The notes: generated by a model not told the origin, from the letters alone. DNA of 64,000 nucleotides from Flavobacterium sp. (GCF_027483985.1 NZ_JAIXTJ010000024.1:124001-188000); one strand, 5' to 3'; shown: positions 32,911-40,721, counted from the stretch's first letter. Translations and numbers: made by a program.

Positions 32911-32983
32911 GCAGGAATGGCGGAATGGTATACGCGTCAGATTTAGGATCTGAATTTTGAAGGTTCGAGTCCTTCTTCCTGTA
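32911..32983 (+). tRNA. tRNA-Leu-like (anticodon TAG) without long variable arm
   Basis: Acceptor GCAGGAA pairs with TTCCTGT (one G-T). Anticodon arm TCAGA-TTTAGGA-TCTGA and T-arm GAAGG-TTCGAGT-CCTTC are perfect, and the TGGCGGAATGGTATACGCG D-arm is leucine-like. Only five bases (ATTTT) lie between anticodon and T-stems, where bacterial tRNA-Leu has a long class II arm. This argues against normal use in translation. Confidence 0.7.
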
Positions 32984-32989
32984 CAAAAA

Positions 32990-33062
32990 GGAACAGTGGT
33001 GTATGTGGTATGCACGTTAGTCTGAAGAACTAAAGGTATTCGTTCAACTCGAATCTGTTTCA
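32990..33062 (+). tRNA. tRNA-Phe-like (anticodon GAA)
   Basis: Acceptor GGAACAG pairs with CTGTTTC (one G-T), D-stem GTG/CAC, anticodon arm TTAGT-CTGAAGA-ACTAA perfect, T-arm ATTCG-TTCAACT-CGAAT perfect. Last of the array; the RNA ligase ATG follows 54 bases downstream with no terminator between. Confidence 0.72.
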
Positions 33063-33116
33063 CAAATTATTAATAATTGATTTGAAAGAGTAATTAATTT
33101 AAAAAAGAAAAAGACA

Positions 33117-34127
33117 ATGGAATTTAAAAAATACAATTCGATAGAAAATGCTTACCAAAAAGAAGTTTTGGGACACATTATCATGCACGGTTTTGATAAA
33201 GAAACCTATGTGGTACAAGAGAAAGTTCACGGTGCTAACTTTTCTTTCCTTACGGATGGAAAGGAAGTGAAGATAGCTAAACGAACCGATTTTATTTACG
33301 AAAATGAAATCTTTTACAACGCTCAAAAGGTGGCTGAAAAGTACCACGATAAAGTGTTGCAATTATTTGAAAAAGTAAAAGAAAGCTTTCCCGATATGAT
33401 GACGGTGGTCGTTTATGGCGAATTGTTTGGTGGCCATTATAATCATAATGATGTGGCGCCAATAAAAGAGGCTATTAAAGTTCAAAAAGGTATTGATTAT
33501 AGTCCTGATAATGATTTTTATGCTTTCGATATTAAGTTGGATGGTAGCCATTATTTAGATGTAGCCACTGCAACTACTTTCTTTGAAGCGATGGATTTTT
33601 TTTATGCAAAAACGTTGTTTGAAGGTACTTTGGAGGAAGCTTTGAAATTTCCAAATGAGTTCAACTCTAAAATTCCAGAATGGTTGGGTTTGCCAAAATT
33701 GGAAAACAACATCACTGAAGGAACGATTATCAGACCTAAAACAACCAAGTTTTTTCGAAATGGTTCTCGTGTGATTTTGAAACACAAAAACGACAAATGG
33801 TCAGAGAAAACCAAAGTCAAAAGAGACAAAACGACTACTGAAGAAGTTGTTTTTACAGAGAATGCAAAAGCTATTTGGGAAGTATTACAAACTTTTATTA
33901 CGACCAATAGGTTGTACAATGTATTGAGTAAAGAAGGTGAATTCACACCCAAATTGATGGGAAAAATTATTGGTTTGTTTGCACAAGACGTTTTAACTGA
34001 TTTTATGAAAGAGCATTCAGAAATCTTTGTTTCATTAGAAAAGGAAGATCAAAAAGTCCTTACCAAGCATTTAAATAAGGTAAGTATCCAATTGATTAAA
34101 GAGGAGTTTATGACTCTAAAAATGTAA
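33117..34127 (+). CDS. Rnl2-type (T4 RNA ligase 2 family) RNA ligase
   Basis: 336 residues, the same size as T4 Rnl2 (334). ATP-dependent RNA ligase that seals nicks in duplex RNA with a 3'-OH end. Motif I is EKVHGANF with nucleophile Lys36; AKRTDF motif Ia; VVYGELFGG motif III; FYAFDIKLD motif IIIa; EGTIIRPK motif IV; RVILKHKN motif V. The C-terminal helical region (about 245-336) resembles the Rnl2 specificity domain. It directly follows the tRNA-like array on the same strand, so the RNAs and the ligase may share a transcript. RtcB 7 kb away handles the other end chemistry. Confidence 0.92.
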   Translation: MEFKKYNSIENAYQKEVLGHIIMHGFDKETYVVQEKVHGANFSFLTDGKEVKIAKRTDFIYENEIFYNAQKVAEKYHDKVLQLFEKVKESFPDMMTVVVYGELFGGHYNHNDVAPIKEAIKVQKGIDYSPDNDFYAFDIKLDGSHYLDVATATTFFEAMDFFYAKTLFEGTLEEALKFPNEFNSKIPEWLGLPKLENNITEGTIIRPKTTKFFRNGSRVILKHKNDKWSEKTKVKRDKTTTEEVVFTENAKAIWEVLQTFITTNRLYNVLSKEGEFTPKLMGKIIGLFAQDVLTDFMKEHSEIFVSLEKEDQKVLTKHLNKVSIQLIKEEFMTLKM

Positions 34128-34136
34128 TTTATTTTC

Positions 34137-34178
34137 ACTGCGCAGAATAATTGCGCAGTGGTTTTGAAATCTTTGTTC
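34137..34178 (+). promoter_or_regulatory. TGCGCA palindrome plus promoter-like box, copy 2
   Basis: CACTGCGCA (34137-34145) and TGCGCAGTG (34153-34161) form a perfect 9-bp inverted repeat with a 7-base spacer, followed by GTTTTGAAATCTTTGT. The same composite lies at 24698-24740 with only a few differences over about 45 bases. It starts the segment with broken tRNAs, the SPFH gene and the exonuclease gene. Confidence 0.65.
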
Positions 34179-34379
34179 AAGAAAAAAATACGTTCATTGA
34201 TTTACTAAAATTATGAGATTCCTCCTTTGTCGGAATGACAAATATTATAAGGAATAAAATATCAAACAAGTCTTGTTGGGTGTTTCTGTATAGCACTATT
34301 GTAGTACACTTTTCGCAGTAGCGGATGATGTTATACTGTTCAACTTGATTTGGAGGTTTCGGGTGATTTTTCCAAAAAA
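34179..34379 (+). other. Gene-free leader with a REP-like GTCGGAATGACA segment
   Basis: GAGATTCCTCCTTTGTCGGA at 34212 onward resembles widespread flavobacterial intergenic motifs related to those at 36831. No supported ORF. It ends in the broken tRNA pieces. Confidence 0.5.
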
Positions 34380-34422
34380 CCATCTACCACTATGGGTCGT
34401 GGGTTCGAATCCCACTCTCGTT
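34380..34422 (+). pseudogene. tRNA 3'-half fragment
   Basis: T-arm GTGGG-TTCGAAT-CCCAC (34399-34415) is perfect and followed by a TCTCGTT acceptor-like strand. No matching 5' acceptor strand (AACGAGA) is found upstream and the anticodon arm is not formed, so only the 3' part exists. Confidence 0.6.
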
Positions 34423-34494
34423 TGCGAATGAGGTAGTTCAGTTTGGTTAGAACAATAGTAATTTGGATACGCAGGTTCGAATCCTGCTCGCAAT
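34422..34494 (+). pseudogene. Degenerate tRNA (Pro-like remains)
   Basis: Six-pair acceptor TTGCGA/TCGCAA, D-arm with GTTCAGTTTGGTTAGAAC, and perfect T-arm GCAGG-TTCGAAT-CCTGC. The anticodon stem does not pair (AATAGTAATTTGGATAC), although TTTGGAT in the loop position suggests descent from a TGG (Pro) tRNA. Confidence 0.6.
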
Positions 34495-34496
34495 TC

Positions 34497-34548
34497 GATG
34501 CGATAGCTCAAGCGGTCTAGAGCACTACACTTTTAATGTAGCTTGTCC
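34497..34548 (+). pseudogene. tRNA-Lys 5'-half fragment (anticodon TTT)
   Basis: D-arm GCTC...GAGC and anticodon arm CTACA-CTTTTAA-TGTAG (34525-34541) are perfect, then the sequence diverges: no T-arm or 3' acceptor follows. A clean 5' half, the same product shape that anticodon nucleases make from tRNA-Lys, although here it is in DNA. Confidence 0.62.
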
Positions 34549-34559
34549 CTTTTTAGACT

Positions 34560-34870
34560 CAAAATCTAAAAATCAGAGTAACATAGCTCTTAAAATTAAT
34601 GTACCAAAAAAAGAAACAGGTTTGTCTTTGTCGGCAAAAGTGAAAAATAGTGTTCAAATGATGCACTCAAGATACGACCTGAAAATGAAAGGAATTGAAA
34701 GGAATTTATGTTGCTTTAAGATTTGATTGCAAATAAAGATGGCGTACCATTTGGAATTTGTAAAATAGAATGGCAAACCAAGGTAAAGGAACTACAACCA
34801 CTTTGTTTTCCGTTGGCATCTGAGGATGAAGACAAACAGGTTTTTTTACAAATAGTAAATAGTGAATAGT
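34560..34870 (+). pseudogene. Frameshifted ORF remnant, unrecognised
   Basis: Reading across at least two frame changes gives protein-like text: IALKINVPKKETGLSLSAKV, then GIYVALRFDCK, then DGVPFGICKIEWQTKVKELQ and PLCFPLASEDEDKQVF. Codon use looks coding. No family recognised. It may be a decayed member of the surrounding system. After 34870 only AGTAAAGAGT simple repeats follow. Confidence 0.4.
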
Positions 34871-35008
34871 AAAGAGTAAAGAGTAAAGAGTAAGGAGTGA
34901 ATAGGATAGATAAAAGATTGGGTCTTTATGCTTTTTATATTAAGAATTACCTAAAGAAAATAATATCCTTTGTGGCTTAGTGTCTTTGTGGTTAAACAAG
35001 TAGAAATT

Positions 35009-36106
35009 ATGATTAGAAAAATTAAAGTGAATGCTTACCAAGTGGGTTTGGTGTTCAAAAATGGAAAGTTAGTTGAAGTATTACAAGAAGGTTCATTTTG
35101 GATTTTTGGTGACAAAAATGTAATGCTTTATGAAATGAAGAATGCCTTTGTTGCTCAGGTGGAATTAACTATTTTGATGCAAAATGAGCAGTTGGCTTCG
35201 ATGTTGGAAGTAGTTGAGGTTGCGGATAATGAGATTGCTTTGTACTTTGTAAATGGTATTTTCAAAGAAGTATTGACCACTGGAAGGTATGCTTTTTGGA
35301 AGGGTTATGCAGAAAACAAATTTGTAAAAGCCGATTTGTCTAAAGTAAATATCACTGAGCAAATTCCAGTTACTTTATTAGAACATTTGAAAGTTAGACC
35401 TTTCACGAGAAAATTTCAAGTGTTTAACTATGAAAAAGCCTTGTTGTTTGTCAACGGTTCGTTTGTAAAAGAATTGACTGCTGGAACTTACTACTTTTGG
35501 AACAATGCGATTTCAGTAGAAGTTAAAGGTATTGATATCAGACAACAACAAATGGAAATCTCTGGTCAAGAGTTGTTGACTAAAGATAAAGCGGCATTGC
35601 GAATCAATTTCTTTGTAAACTACCAAGTGGTTGATATTGTTAAAGCTTTGATTAACAACAAAGAGTACGATAAGCAGTTGTATGTGGCTATGCAATTGGC
35701 GTTGCGAGCTTTTGTAGGTGGTTTTACTTTAGATGAATTGTTGCAAAGAAAAGATACTATATCTAAAGAAATTTTGGAACAAGTTACCGAGAAAATCAGC
35801 AGTTTGGGTTTGACTGTTTTCAACGCTGGTATTAGAGATGTCATTTTGCCTGGCGATATGAAAGAGATTATGAATCAGGTATTGGTTGCGGAAAAGAAAG
35901 CGCAGGCCAACAGCATTATGAGGCGAGAAGAAACTGCAGCCATGCGAAGTATGTTGAACACCGCCAAATTAATGGAAGAAAACGAAATGTTGTGGAAATT
36001 GAAAGAGATGGAATACGTTGAAAAGATTGCGGATAAAATTGGTGAGATCACCATTTCGGGTTCTGGAAACGTCATTGGTCAATTGAAAGAGATTTTCGTT
36101 AAATAA
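35009..36106 (+). CDS. SPFH/band-7 (slipin-like) domain protein
   Basis: 365 residues from the ATG at 35009, chosen over the open frame 13 codons upstream because the usual start IRKIKVNAYQVGLVFKNGK follows it. Three related N-terminal modules (YQVGLVFKNGKLVEVLQEG, NEIALYFVNGIFKEVLTTG, YEKALLFVNGSFVKELTAG) precede a band-7 domain with DKAALRINFFVNYQV and a coiled coil (about 300-345). There is no transmembrane segment, so it is probably a soluble oligomer. Band-7 proteins of this kind have been reported beside RNA-repair genes. Located between tRNA remnants and an exonuclease gene. Confidence 0.85.
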   Translation: MIRKIKVNAYQVGLVFKNGKLVEVLQEGSFWIFGDKNVMLYEMKNAFVAQVELTILMQNEQLASMLEVVEVADNEIALYFVNGIFKEVLTTGRYAFWKGYAENKFVKADLSKVNITEQIPVTLLEHLKVRPFTRKFQVFNYEKALLFVNGSFVKELTAGTYYFWNNAISVEVKGIDIRQQQMEISGQELLTKDKAALRINFFVNYQVVDIVKALINNKEYDKQLYVAMQLALRAFVGGFTLDELLQRKDTISKEILEQVTEKISSLGLTVFNAGIRDVILPGDMKEIMNQVLVAEKKAQANSIMRREETAAMRSMLNTAKLMEENEMLWKLKEMEYVEKIADKIGEITISGSGNVIGQLKEIFVK

Positions 36107-36108
36107 GG

Positions 36109-36140
36109 AAAACCACGAATGGGAAACTGTTCGTGGTTTT
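36109..36140 (+). terminator. Hairpin between SPFH and exonuclease genes
   Basis: AAACCACGAA (36110-36119) pairs perfectly with TTCGTGGTTT (36130-36139) three bases after the SPFH stop. The T run is short, so read-through into the exonuclease gene is likely. Confidence 0.7.
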
Positions 36141-36166
36141 ATGTAAAATATTTTAAAATTAAAAAA

Positions 36167-36712
36167 ATGAAAACTACAGATAAAATTATAATTATTGACC
36201 TGGAAGCCACGTGTTGGCAAGGTCCAGTTCCGCAGGGACAAGAAAATGAAATCATAGAAATAGGATTAGCGGTTTTGGATACACAAACTGGCACAATTTC
36301 CAAAAACAGAGGTATTTTAGTTAAACCCCAACGTTCCAAAGTGAGTTCGTTTTGTACCGAGTTGACAACGATTACACCCGAATTGCTTGACAAAGAAGGC
36401 GTTTCTTTTCAAGAAGCTATCGATAGATTGGTCGATGAGTATGCTCCTGATTTATACACTTGGGCGAGTTATGGACAATACGATTTGAACATGCTTAAAA
36501 AGCAGTGTCAATCTTTTGGAGTTCCTTATCCAATGGGTGAGGAGCATATTAACGTCAAAGTTTTGTTTGCCGATGTTTATGGCTTGCAAAAGCCTACCGG
36601 AATGAATGGAGCGTTGCACATGCTGAACCTTCCACTTGAAGGAACGCATCATCGAGGTGTGGACGATGCAAAGAATATTGCGAAGATTTTGCATTGGTGT
36701 TTGGGACAATGA
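36167..36712 (+). CDS. DEDDh 3'-5' exonuclease (ERI1/KapD-like)
   Basis: 181 residues from the ATG at 36167 (the frame is open 16 codons upstream through the hairpin). Exo I is IIDLEATCWQ, exo II is WASYGQYDLNMLKKQ and exo III is HHRGVDDAKNIAKIL, giving the D-E-D-h-D metal set. The ERI1-like branch degrades RNA 3' ends, which fits trimming before ligation by the neighbouring RNA ligases. Likely co-transcribed with the SPFH gene; a terminator follows. Confidence 0.88.
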   Translation: MKTTDKIIIIDLEATCWQGPVPQGQENEIIEIGLAVLDTQTGTISKNRGILVKPQRSKVSSFCTELTTITPELLDKEGVSFQEAIDRLVDEYAPDLYTWASYGQYDLNMLKKQCQSFGVPYPMGEEHINVKVLFADVYGLQKPTGMNGALHMLNLPLEGTHHRGVDDAKNIAKILHWCLGQ

Positions 36713-36718
36713 TAAAGA

Positions 36719-36750
36719 AACTACGAGTAATTGCTCGTGGTTTTTTTTTT
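36719..36750 (+). terminator. Terminator after exonuclease gene
   Basis: AACTACGAG (36719-36727) pairs with CTCGTGGTT (36734-36742) and is followed by a T run. It marks the right end of the RNA-repair island. Confidence 0.85.
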
Positions 36751-36759
36751 ATGAATCTA

Positions 36760-37062
36760 TTGTTGATGGATTTTGAAGGGAGTATTTTTTGGAGTTTCTC
36801 TGGTGAGTTTCTTTGGTGAGTTTCTAGTGGGATTCTTCGTTCCTCAGAATGACAAAGTGGGGTGGAGTTTCGTTGGTGAGTTTCTAGTGGGATTCTTCGT
36901 TCCTCAGAATGACAAAAAAAGTGGAGTTTCTTTGGTTAGTTTCTGGTGGGATTCTTCGTTCCTCAGAATGAAAAAGTTGGGGTTATTATTGGGGTTTTAG
37001 TTTCGTTGGTTGGTTTCTTTGGTTAGTTTCTAGTGGGATTCTTCGTTCCTCAGAATGACAAA
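36760..37062. repeat. Four copies of GATTCTTCGTTCCTCAGAATGAC with flanks
   Basis: Copies at 36831, 36891, 36950 and 37037, each preceded by TTTCTAGTGG or similar. Each has the inverted pair ATTCT/AGAAT. Roughly 60-base units repeated in tandem, then one copy further away. It belongs to a REP-like intergenic motif type frequent in flavobacteria. No coding potential is accepted here. Confidence 0.82.
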
Positions 37063-37117
37063 TTTGGGATGGTTTGCCATTCTTTAGGAACTTCAATTTT
37101 ATTGTTGTTTGTTTTGC

Positions 37118-37918
37118 TTAGGAGCAAGCCCAGCCGAAGCCGAGTTCTTTGTCGTTATCTGGGCTTTGGGTTATATGGCCGATTCCTAAGTCACCGAACA
37201 TGTAGGGTATGATTTCACTTTCACCTATTTGGTAAACTAATTCCATTAGGCTTTCTGTTTTGCGATCGTAGGGATATTCTTCGGATTGAATCCAATAAGG
37301 CCAACCAAATAATTTGTCTGATGAGATGGTAAGTCCGCGATTTCGTTCTTCCATTAATTCGTAAAGGTCATCGATGTCGATATCCACATCAATGTTGCGT
37401 AAATCATATTCTTCAGGATGTGGATAATCGTCTTTGGCTTCCCAATCTACGATTCGTTTTTCGTCGAAAATTTCGATGGCGTTGGGCTTGATTTCAGCAG
37501 ATGGATTTTGAATTTCAATCTTTCTGCAAGCCGACGCTTTTGAAAAGGGTAAGTAGGCTTCTAGTTCGCCTTCGCAATCTTCTTCATGGTTAGTGCAATA
37601 AAAAAGTTGAATCAATCCATTATCTTTTTTTGTAGGCAATTCGTTGAGGTTTAATTGCAAAAACAACGGCATGTGTTTTTTACAATTTTCGCACACAGGC
37701 CAATCCTTTTCGTTTCTTAAGTATGGATAACCACCATATTTGGAGTCTGTTGAAAATGTTTTAGCAGTGTCTTTTAGAACTGGTAAATAGGCGGTCCTTT
37801 TGTATTTTTCTAATTCGGTTATTACTTTTTGGTATTTAGTTTCTACATCCAATTCGCTTGGAGCCGCCTTTGGAGCAGTAGTTTCTTTTTTGCTTGAAAA
37901 CCAGTTGAAAAATCCCAT
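37118..37918 (-). CDS. DUF1963 (YwqG-like) protein
   Basis: 266 residues of the DUF1963 family. Signature parts: SKYGGYPYLRNEKDWPVC near 95-112, CKKHMPLFLQLNL with the conserved FL-x-Q-x-N/D strand, DKLFGWPYWIQ with the GG/GWP motif, and FGDLGIGHITQSP near the C-terminus. Four cysteines (ENCKKH, CTNHEEDC) might bind zinc. Function unknown across the family; often linked to immunity or regulation. Cytoplasmic. Confidence 0.85.
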   Translation of the reverse strand: MGFFNWFSSKKETTAPKAAPSELDVETKYQKVITELEKYKRTAYLPVLKDTAKTFSTDSKYGGYPYLRNEKDWPVCENCKKHMPLFLQLNLNELPTKKDNGLIQLFYCTNHEEDCEGELEAYLPFSKASACRKIEIQNPSAEIKPNAIEIFDEKRIVDWEAKDDYPHPEEYDLRNIDVDIDIDDLYELMEERNRGLTISSDKLFGWPYWIQSEEYPYDRKTESLMELVYQIGESEIIPYMFGDLGIGHITQSPDNDKELGFGWACS

Positions 37919-38049
37919 ATCCTTTTAGTTTTGGTTAGTTTGGCTAATGTATTAAAATAATAAAATGGTTTCTATATGTTTTCTATTCTTTTTGAAAAAG
38001 TCAAATAATCCCATTTTTTGTTGATGGTGATTTAATAAAAGTATTTTGT

Positions 38050-38409
38050 TTAATTTTTTGCTTTAACTAACTTATAACTATGAAGTAGGCTTGCGATTAA
38101 GAAACCGATTCCTGCAAGAAGTGTTATGTAGGGTAAAAATCTTTTTCCTTCAATAAAGTAGACATACGATGTTAGGAACAGCGCGGTACTTTCAAAGAGA
38201 TGTACTGCAATAGTAACATAATGATTGCTTGTTTTTTTTATCTTTTGGTAAATGAAATAGCCTAAAACTACAATTCCCATCGATAAAATAATCCAGCCGA
38301 TTAAGTTGTAATGATGTTGGATTTTGTCGTATCCTTTTGGGATTAATATTAAAGCAACAACCAAATGTTGCATTGCTATTAAATTAGTTTTTAGTTTGCT
38401 ATTCATCAT
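38050..38409 (-). CDS. Small four-helix integral membrane protein
   Basis: 119 residues with four hydrophobic segments (about 9-24, 33-52, 65-84 and 91-109) separated by short charged loops. No recognised family, no signal cleavage site. Inner membrane, role unknown. Weakly expressed context: both neighbours have their own gaps. Confidence 0.7.
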   Translation of the reverse strand: MMNSKLKTNLIAMQHLVVALILIPKGYDKIQHHYNLIGWIILSMGIVVLGYFIYQKIKKTSNHYVTIAVHLFESTALFLTSYVYFIEGKRFLPYITLLAGIGFLIASLLHSYKLVKAKN

Positions 38410-38555
38410 ACAAATAATTCTAGGGTTGTCAATTTTCTTTACTTGGTTTCTGTAAATTTATAAAAATTAACGGAAGTTAAAACTATACATTATTGTTTTA
38501 TAGTATTTTACTACTATACACCCGAACGAGTTTCTAAAAAAAAATATTTTTGACT

Positions 38556-40721
38556 CTACTTTGTTATTTGATAATTTTCCCAAAAAGTAGCGTTGTATTT
38601 TACTTTATCAAATAATTCTATTTCCTCTTTGTAAGCAATTTTTATTGGATTTTCTATTTGGAAATTATCCCATGATGAATCTATATATATTTTAAATTGG
38701 TAAGACTTTTTCTCTTGATCAAATAATTTTCCAGTAATTTCAATTTCAGAGTTTGTTAAAAAATAATGATTGTTTATTTTTTCAAAATTCGTTTCTATAG
38801 TTTCTGAATTTATTTCTTTAGTAATGAATTTTTCATTCCATCCATAAAGATCGTATTTTGAAGTTTCGGGATTTTCCATAAACTCCCAATTCTCGATAAT
38901 TTTTACGATAGCAAAATCATCTTTATTAATGTACATTGTTCCAGAATAATTTCCAGTAATTTGTCGTGAAGTGTACGTGTAGTGATTTCGTGGTATTGAA
39001 AAATTGATAACATAGATTGTTTTATTATTGTATTTTATTACCTCGGTTATTTTATAGACAAATTTTTTGGATTTTCTACTATTAAAACAACTACTGTACA
39101 TTATCGGATTGTTGTAAGTTAGACTTCTAAACTGACGAATATTTGTGGGTTTGTACTCCTTTTGACTGTTCCATTTTATTGCTACAAGTTGTTTCGAATT
39201 TCTATCAGATTGATTGTATCCACGGTCAAATTGATTGTTGATAAAATCTAAATTGGTAATCGATTGATTCTGTAATTTAATATCGATATTGGTATGTTGT
39301 TGCGAACTAAACGATTGGTTTGGATAGTTTTTGCTACTGTTTTCTATGGCTTTGCGGACAATGGAATAAGTGAATTTTTTGGTATAATTGATTATTACAA
39401 TTTCGTCTAAAACAGTTGCTGCTGGTTTAATTTTTTGCTTTTGAATGTCAATAAATCTTGCTGTTGCATTTGTTGATTTGATAGATGCTATTTGGCTATT
39501 TTCTTCACTTTCAACAACTGTTGATTGCTTTACTTGGTTAAAGAAAAGATAGCCATCATGTAGTAGATCTAATCTAGCTTCGACAAAATCTATTGGACTA
39601 AAGAATCGGTTAAGTTGTGTTGTTTTCATATCCTCTTGGTTGGACGATACAAATAAATGTGCTTTGTTTTTATCTTTTAGAAATTGCTCAAAAGAGTTTT
39701 TGTGTAATGGTGTTTTACTCCAAACATTATTTAAATAGATAGAGTCAGCTGCTGTTACTGCTGCTAAACTATATATTTTGTTATTTAATTCTTTTTTTAA
39801 ATAAGAACCCATCGGAATGTGGTCTTTTAGAATTACTGTTTTTATGGAAGAGACATCGTTTACAAAATGTGCATTGGCACCCCAACAAATTATCTTTTCA
39901 TTAGGATGCGTTTTTATATAAGCTAATAAATTGTCAGCCATCTGTTTATCTCGATTATTGTCATCGGATGTTGTGTAAAATGTGCTTACAATAGGTTCGC
40001 TTGTAGCATAGCTAGCTTCGCCAATTGCCAATAGATTTTTAATGATTTGTTTCCAAACTAAATGAATTTCTTCTGTTGGTTTTTTATCAATATTGGTTAG
40101 TAAGTTGTTTAAAGCAGTTCTATATTTTTCATAAGTGATATCACCTTCGTCAAATACGCCCGAATTATTTATAGATTCAATTACTAATTCAAGGTCCTCT
40201 TTATTTAATTTGAAAGCGAGCTGATTTTGATTACAATAATCATATAAATCTTTGATAAGTTCTCTTTCACCATAGTCACCGGTGATTTGACTGTCAAAAC
40301 CAATTACTTTTAATTTCGATTTGTTTTTGTCGAAGAACTCTATGAAACTTTGAAATTCTTTTGTTCTACTCCAAATAGGAAACAATGATTTTTCAAAAGC
40401 TGTTTTAGTATTTTCACCACTAAGTATATATTTTTGTGCTTTCCAGATATCATAAACACCCGATTCAAAAGCGATGGTAGTAAAACCTAATTCTTGGTGT
40501 AGGTATTTTATAATTTCTGTTTTTACTTCAAACACATTTCCATCAAAGTGAGTATTTTCGCCAAGCATTACGACTTGAACATTTTTTAATTCCTCTTTTA
40601 AAAATGAAAAATCTTGTGCCGTTAGATTTTCTGCAAGGGCACTAGTCTTCGGATTAAATATTTGAGCATTTACATTTAAAAAAAGTAAATTTATGATGAT
40701 GTAAACTATCTTTTTGCTCAT
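38556..40721 (-). CDS. Erythromycin-esterase-like protein with C-terminal extension
   Basis: 721 residues with a Sec signal peptide (1-19, ending NVNAQ). The N-terminal domain (about 35-400) follows the erythromycin esterase / succinoglycan-biosynthesis type: VVMLGENTHFDG (catalytic-like His58), TIAFESGVYD, and KIICWGANAHFVND. The C-terminal part (about 430-721) is beta-rich with SGTMYINKDDFAIVKIIENW, similar to the strand-rich ends of surface proteins in Bacteroidota. Being exported and double-length, it is not a standard macrolide resistance enzyme. Substrate unknown. Confidence 0.82.
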   Translation of the reverse strand: MSKKIVYIIINLLFLNVNAQIFNPKTSALAENLTAQDFSFLKEELKNVQVVMLGENTHFDGNVFEVKTEIIKYLHQELGFTTIAFESGVYDIWKAQKYILSGENTKTAFEKSLFPIWSRTKEFQSFIEFFDKNKSKLKVIGFDSQITGDYGERELIKDLYDYCNQNQLAFKLNKEDLELVIESINNSGVFDEGDITYEKYRTALNNLLTNIDKKPTEEIHLVWKQIIKNLLAIGEASYATSEPIVSTFYTTSDDNNRDKQMADNLLAYIKTHPNEKIICWGANAHFVNDVSSIKTVILKDHIPMGSYLKKELNNKIYSLAAVTAADSIYLNNVWSKTPLHKNSFEQFLKDKNKAHLFVSSNQEDMKTTQLNRFFSPIDFVEARLDLLHDGYLFFNQVKQSTVVESEENSQIASIKSTNATARFIDIQKQKIKPAATVLDEIVIINYTKKFTYSIVRKAIENSSKNYPNQSFSSQQHTNIDIKLQNQSITNLDFINNQFDRGYNQSDRNSKQLVAIKWNSQKEYKPTNIRQFRSLTYNNPIMYSSCFNSRKSKKFVYKITEVIKYNNKTIYVINFSIPRNHYTYTSRQITGNYSGTMYINKDDFAIVKIIENWEFMENPETSKYDLYGWNEKFITKEINSETIETNFEKINNHYFLTNSEIEITGKLFDQEKKSYQFKIYIDSSWDNFQIENPIKIAYKEEIELFDKVKYNATFWENYQITK

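Noticed and set aside
34463..34726. 87-codon plus-strand frame across the tRNA remnants
   Set aside because: It begins inside tRNA-like sequence and its last part looks like one frame of a frameshifted remnant, so it is treated as a pseudogene instead.
36760..37062. 75-codon frame (36773-37000) through the GATTCTTCGTTCC repeats
   Set aside because: Translation of a tandem REP-like motif; no start-region support and low-complexity protein.
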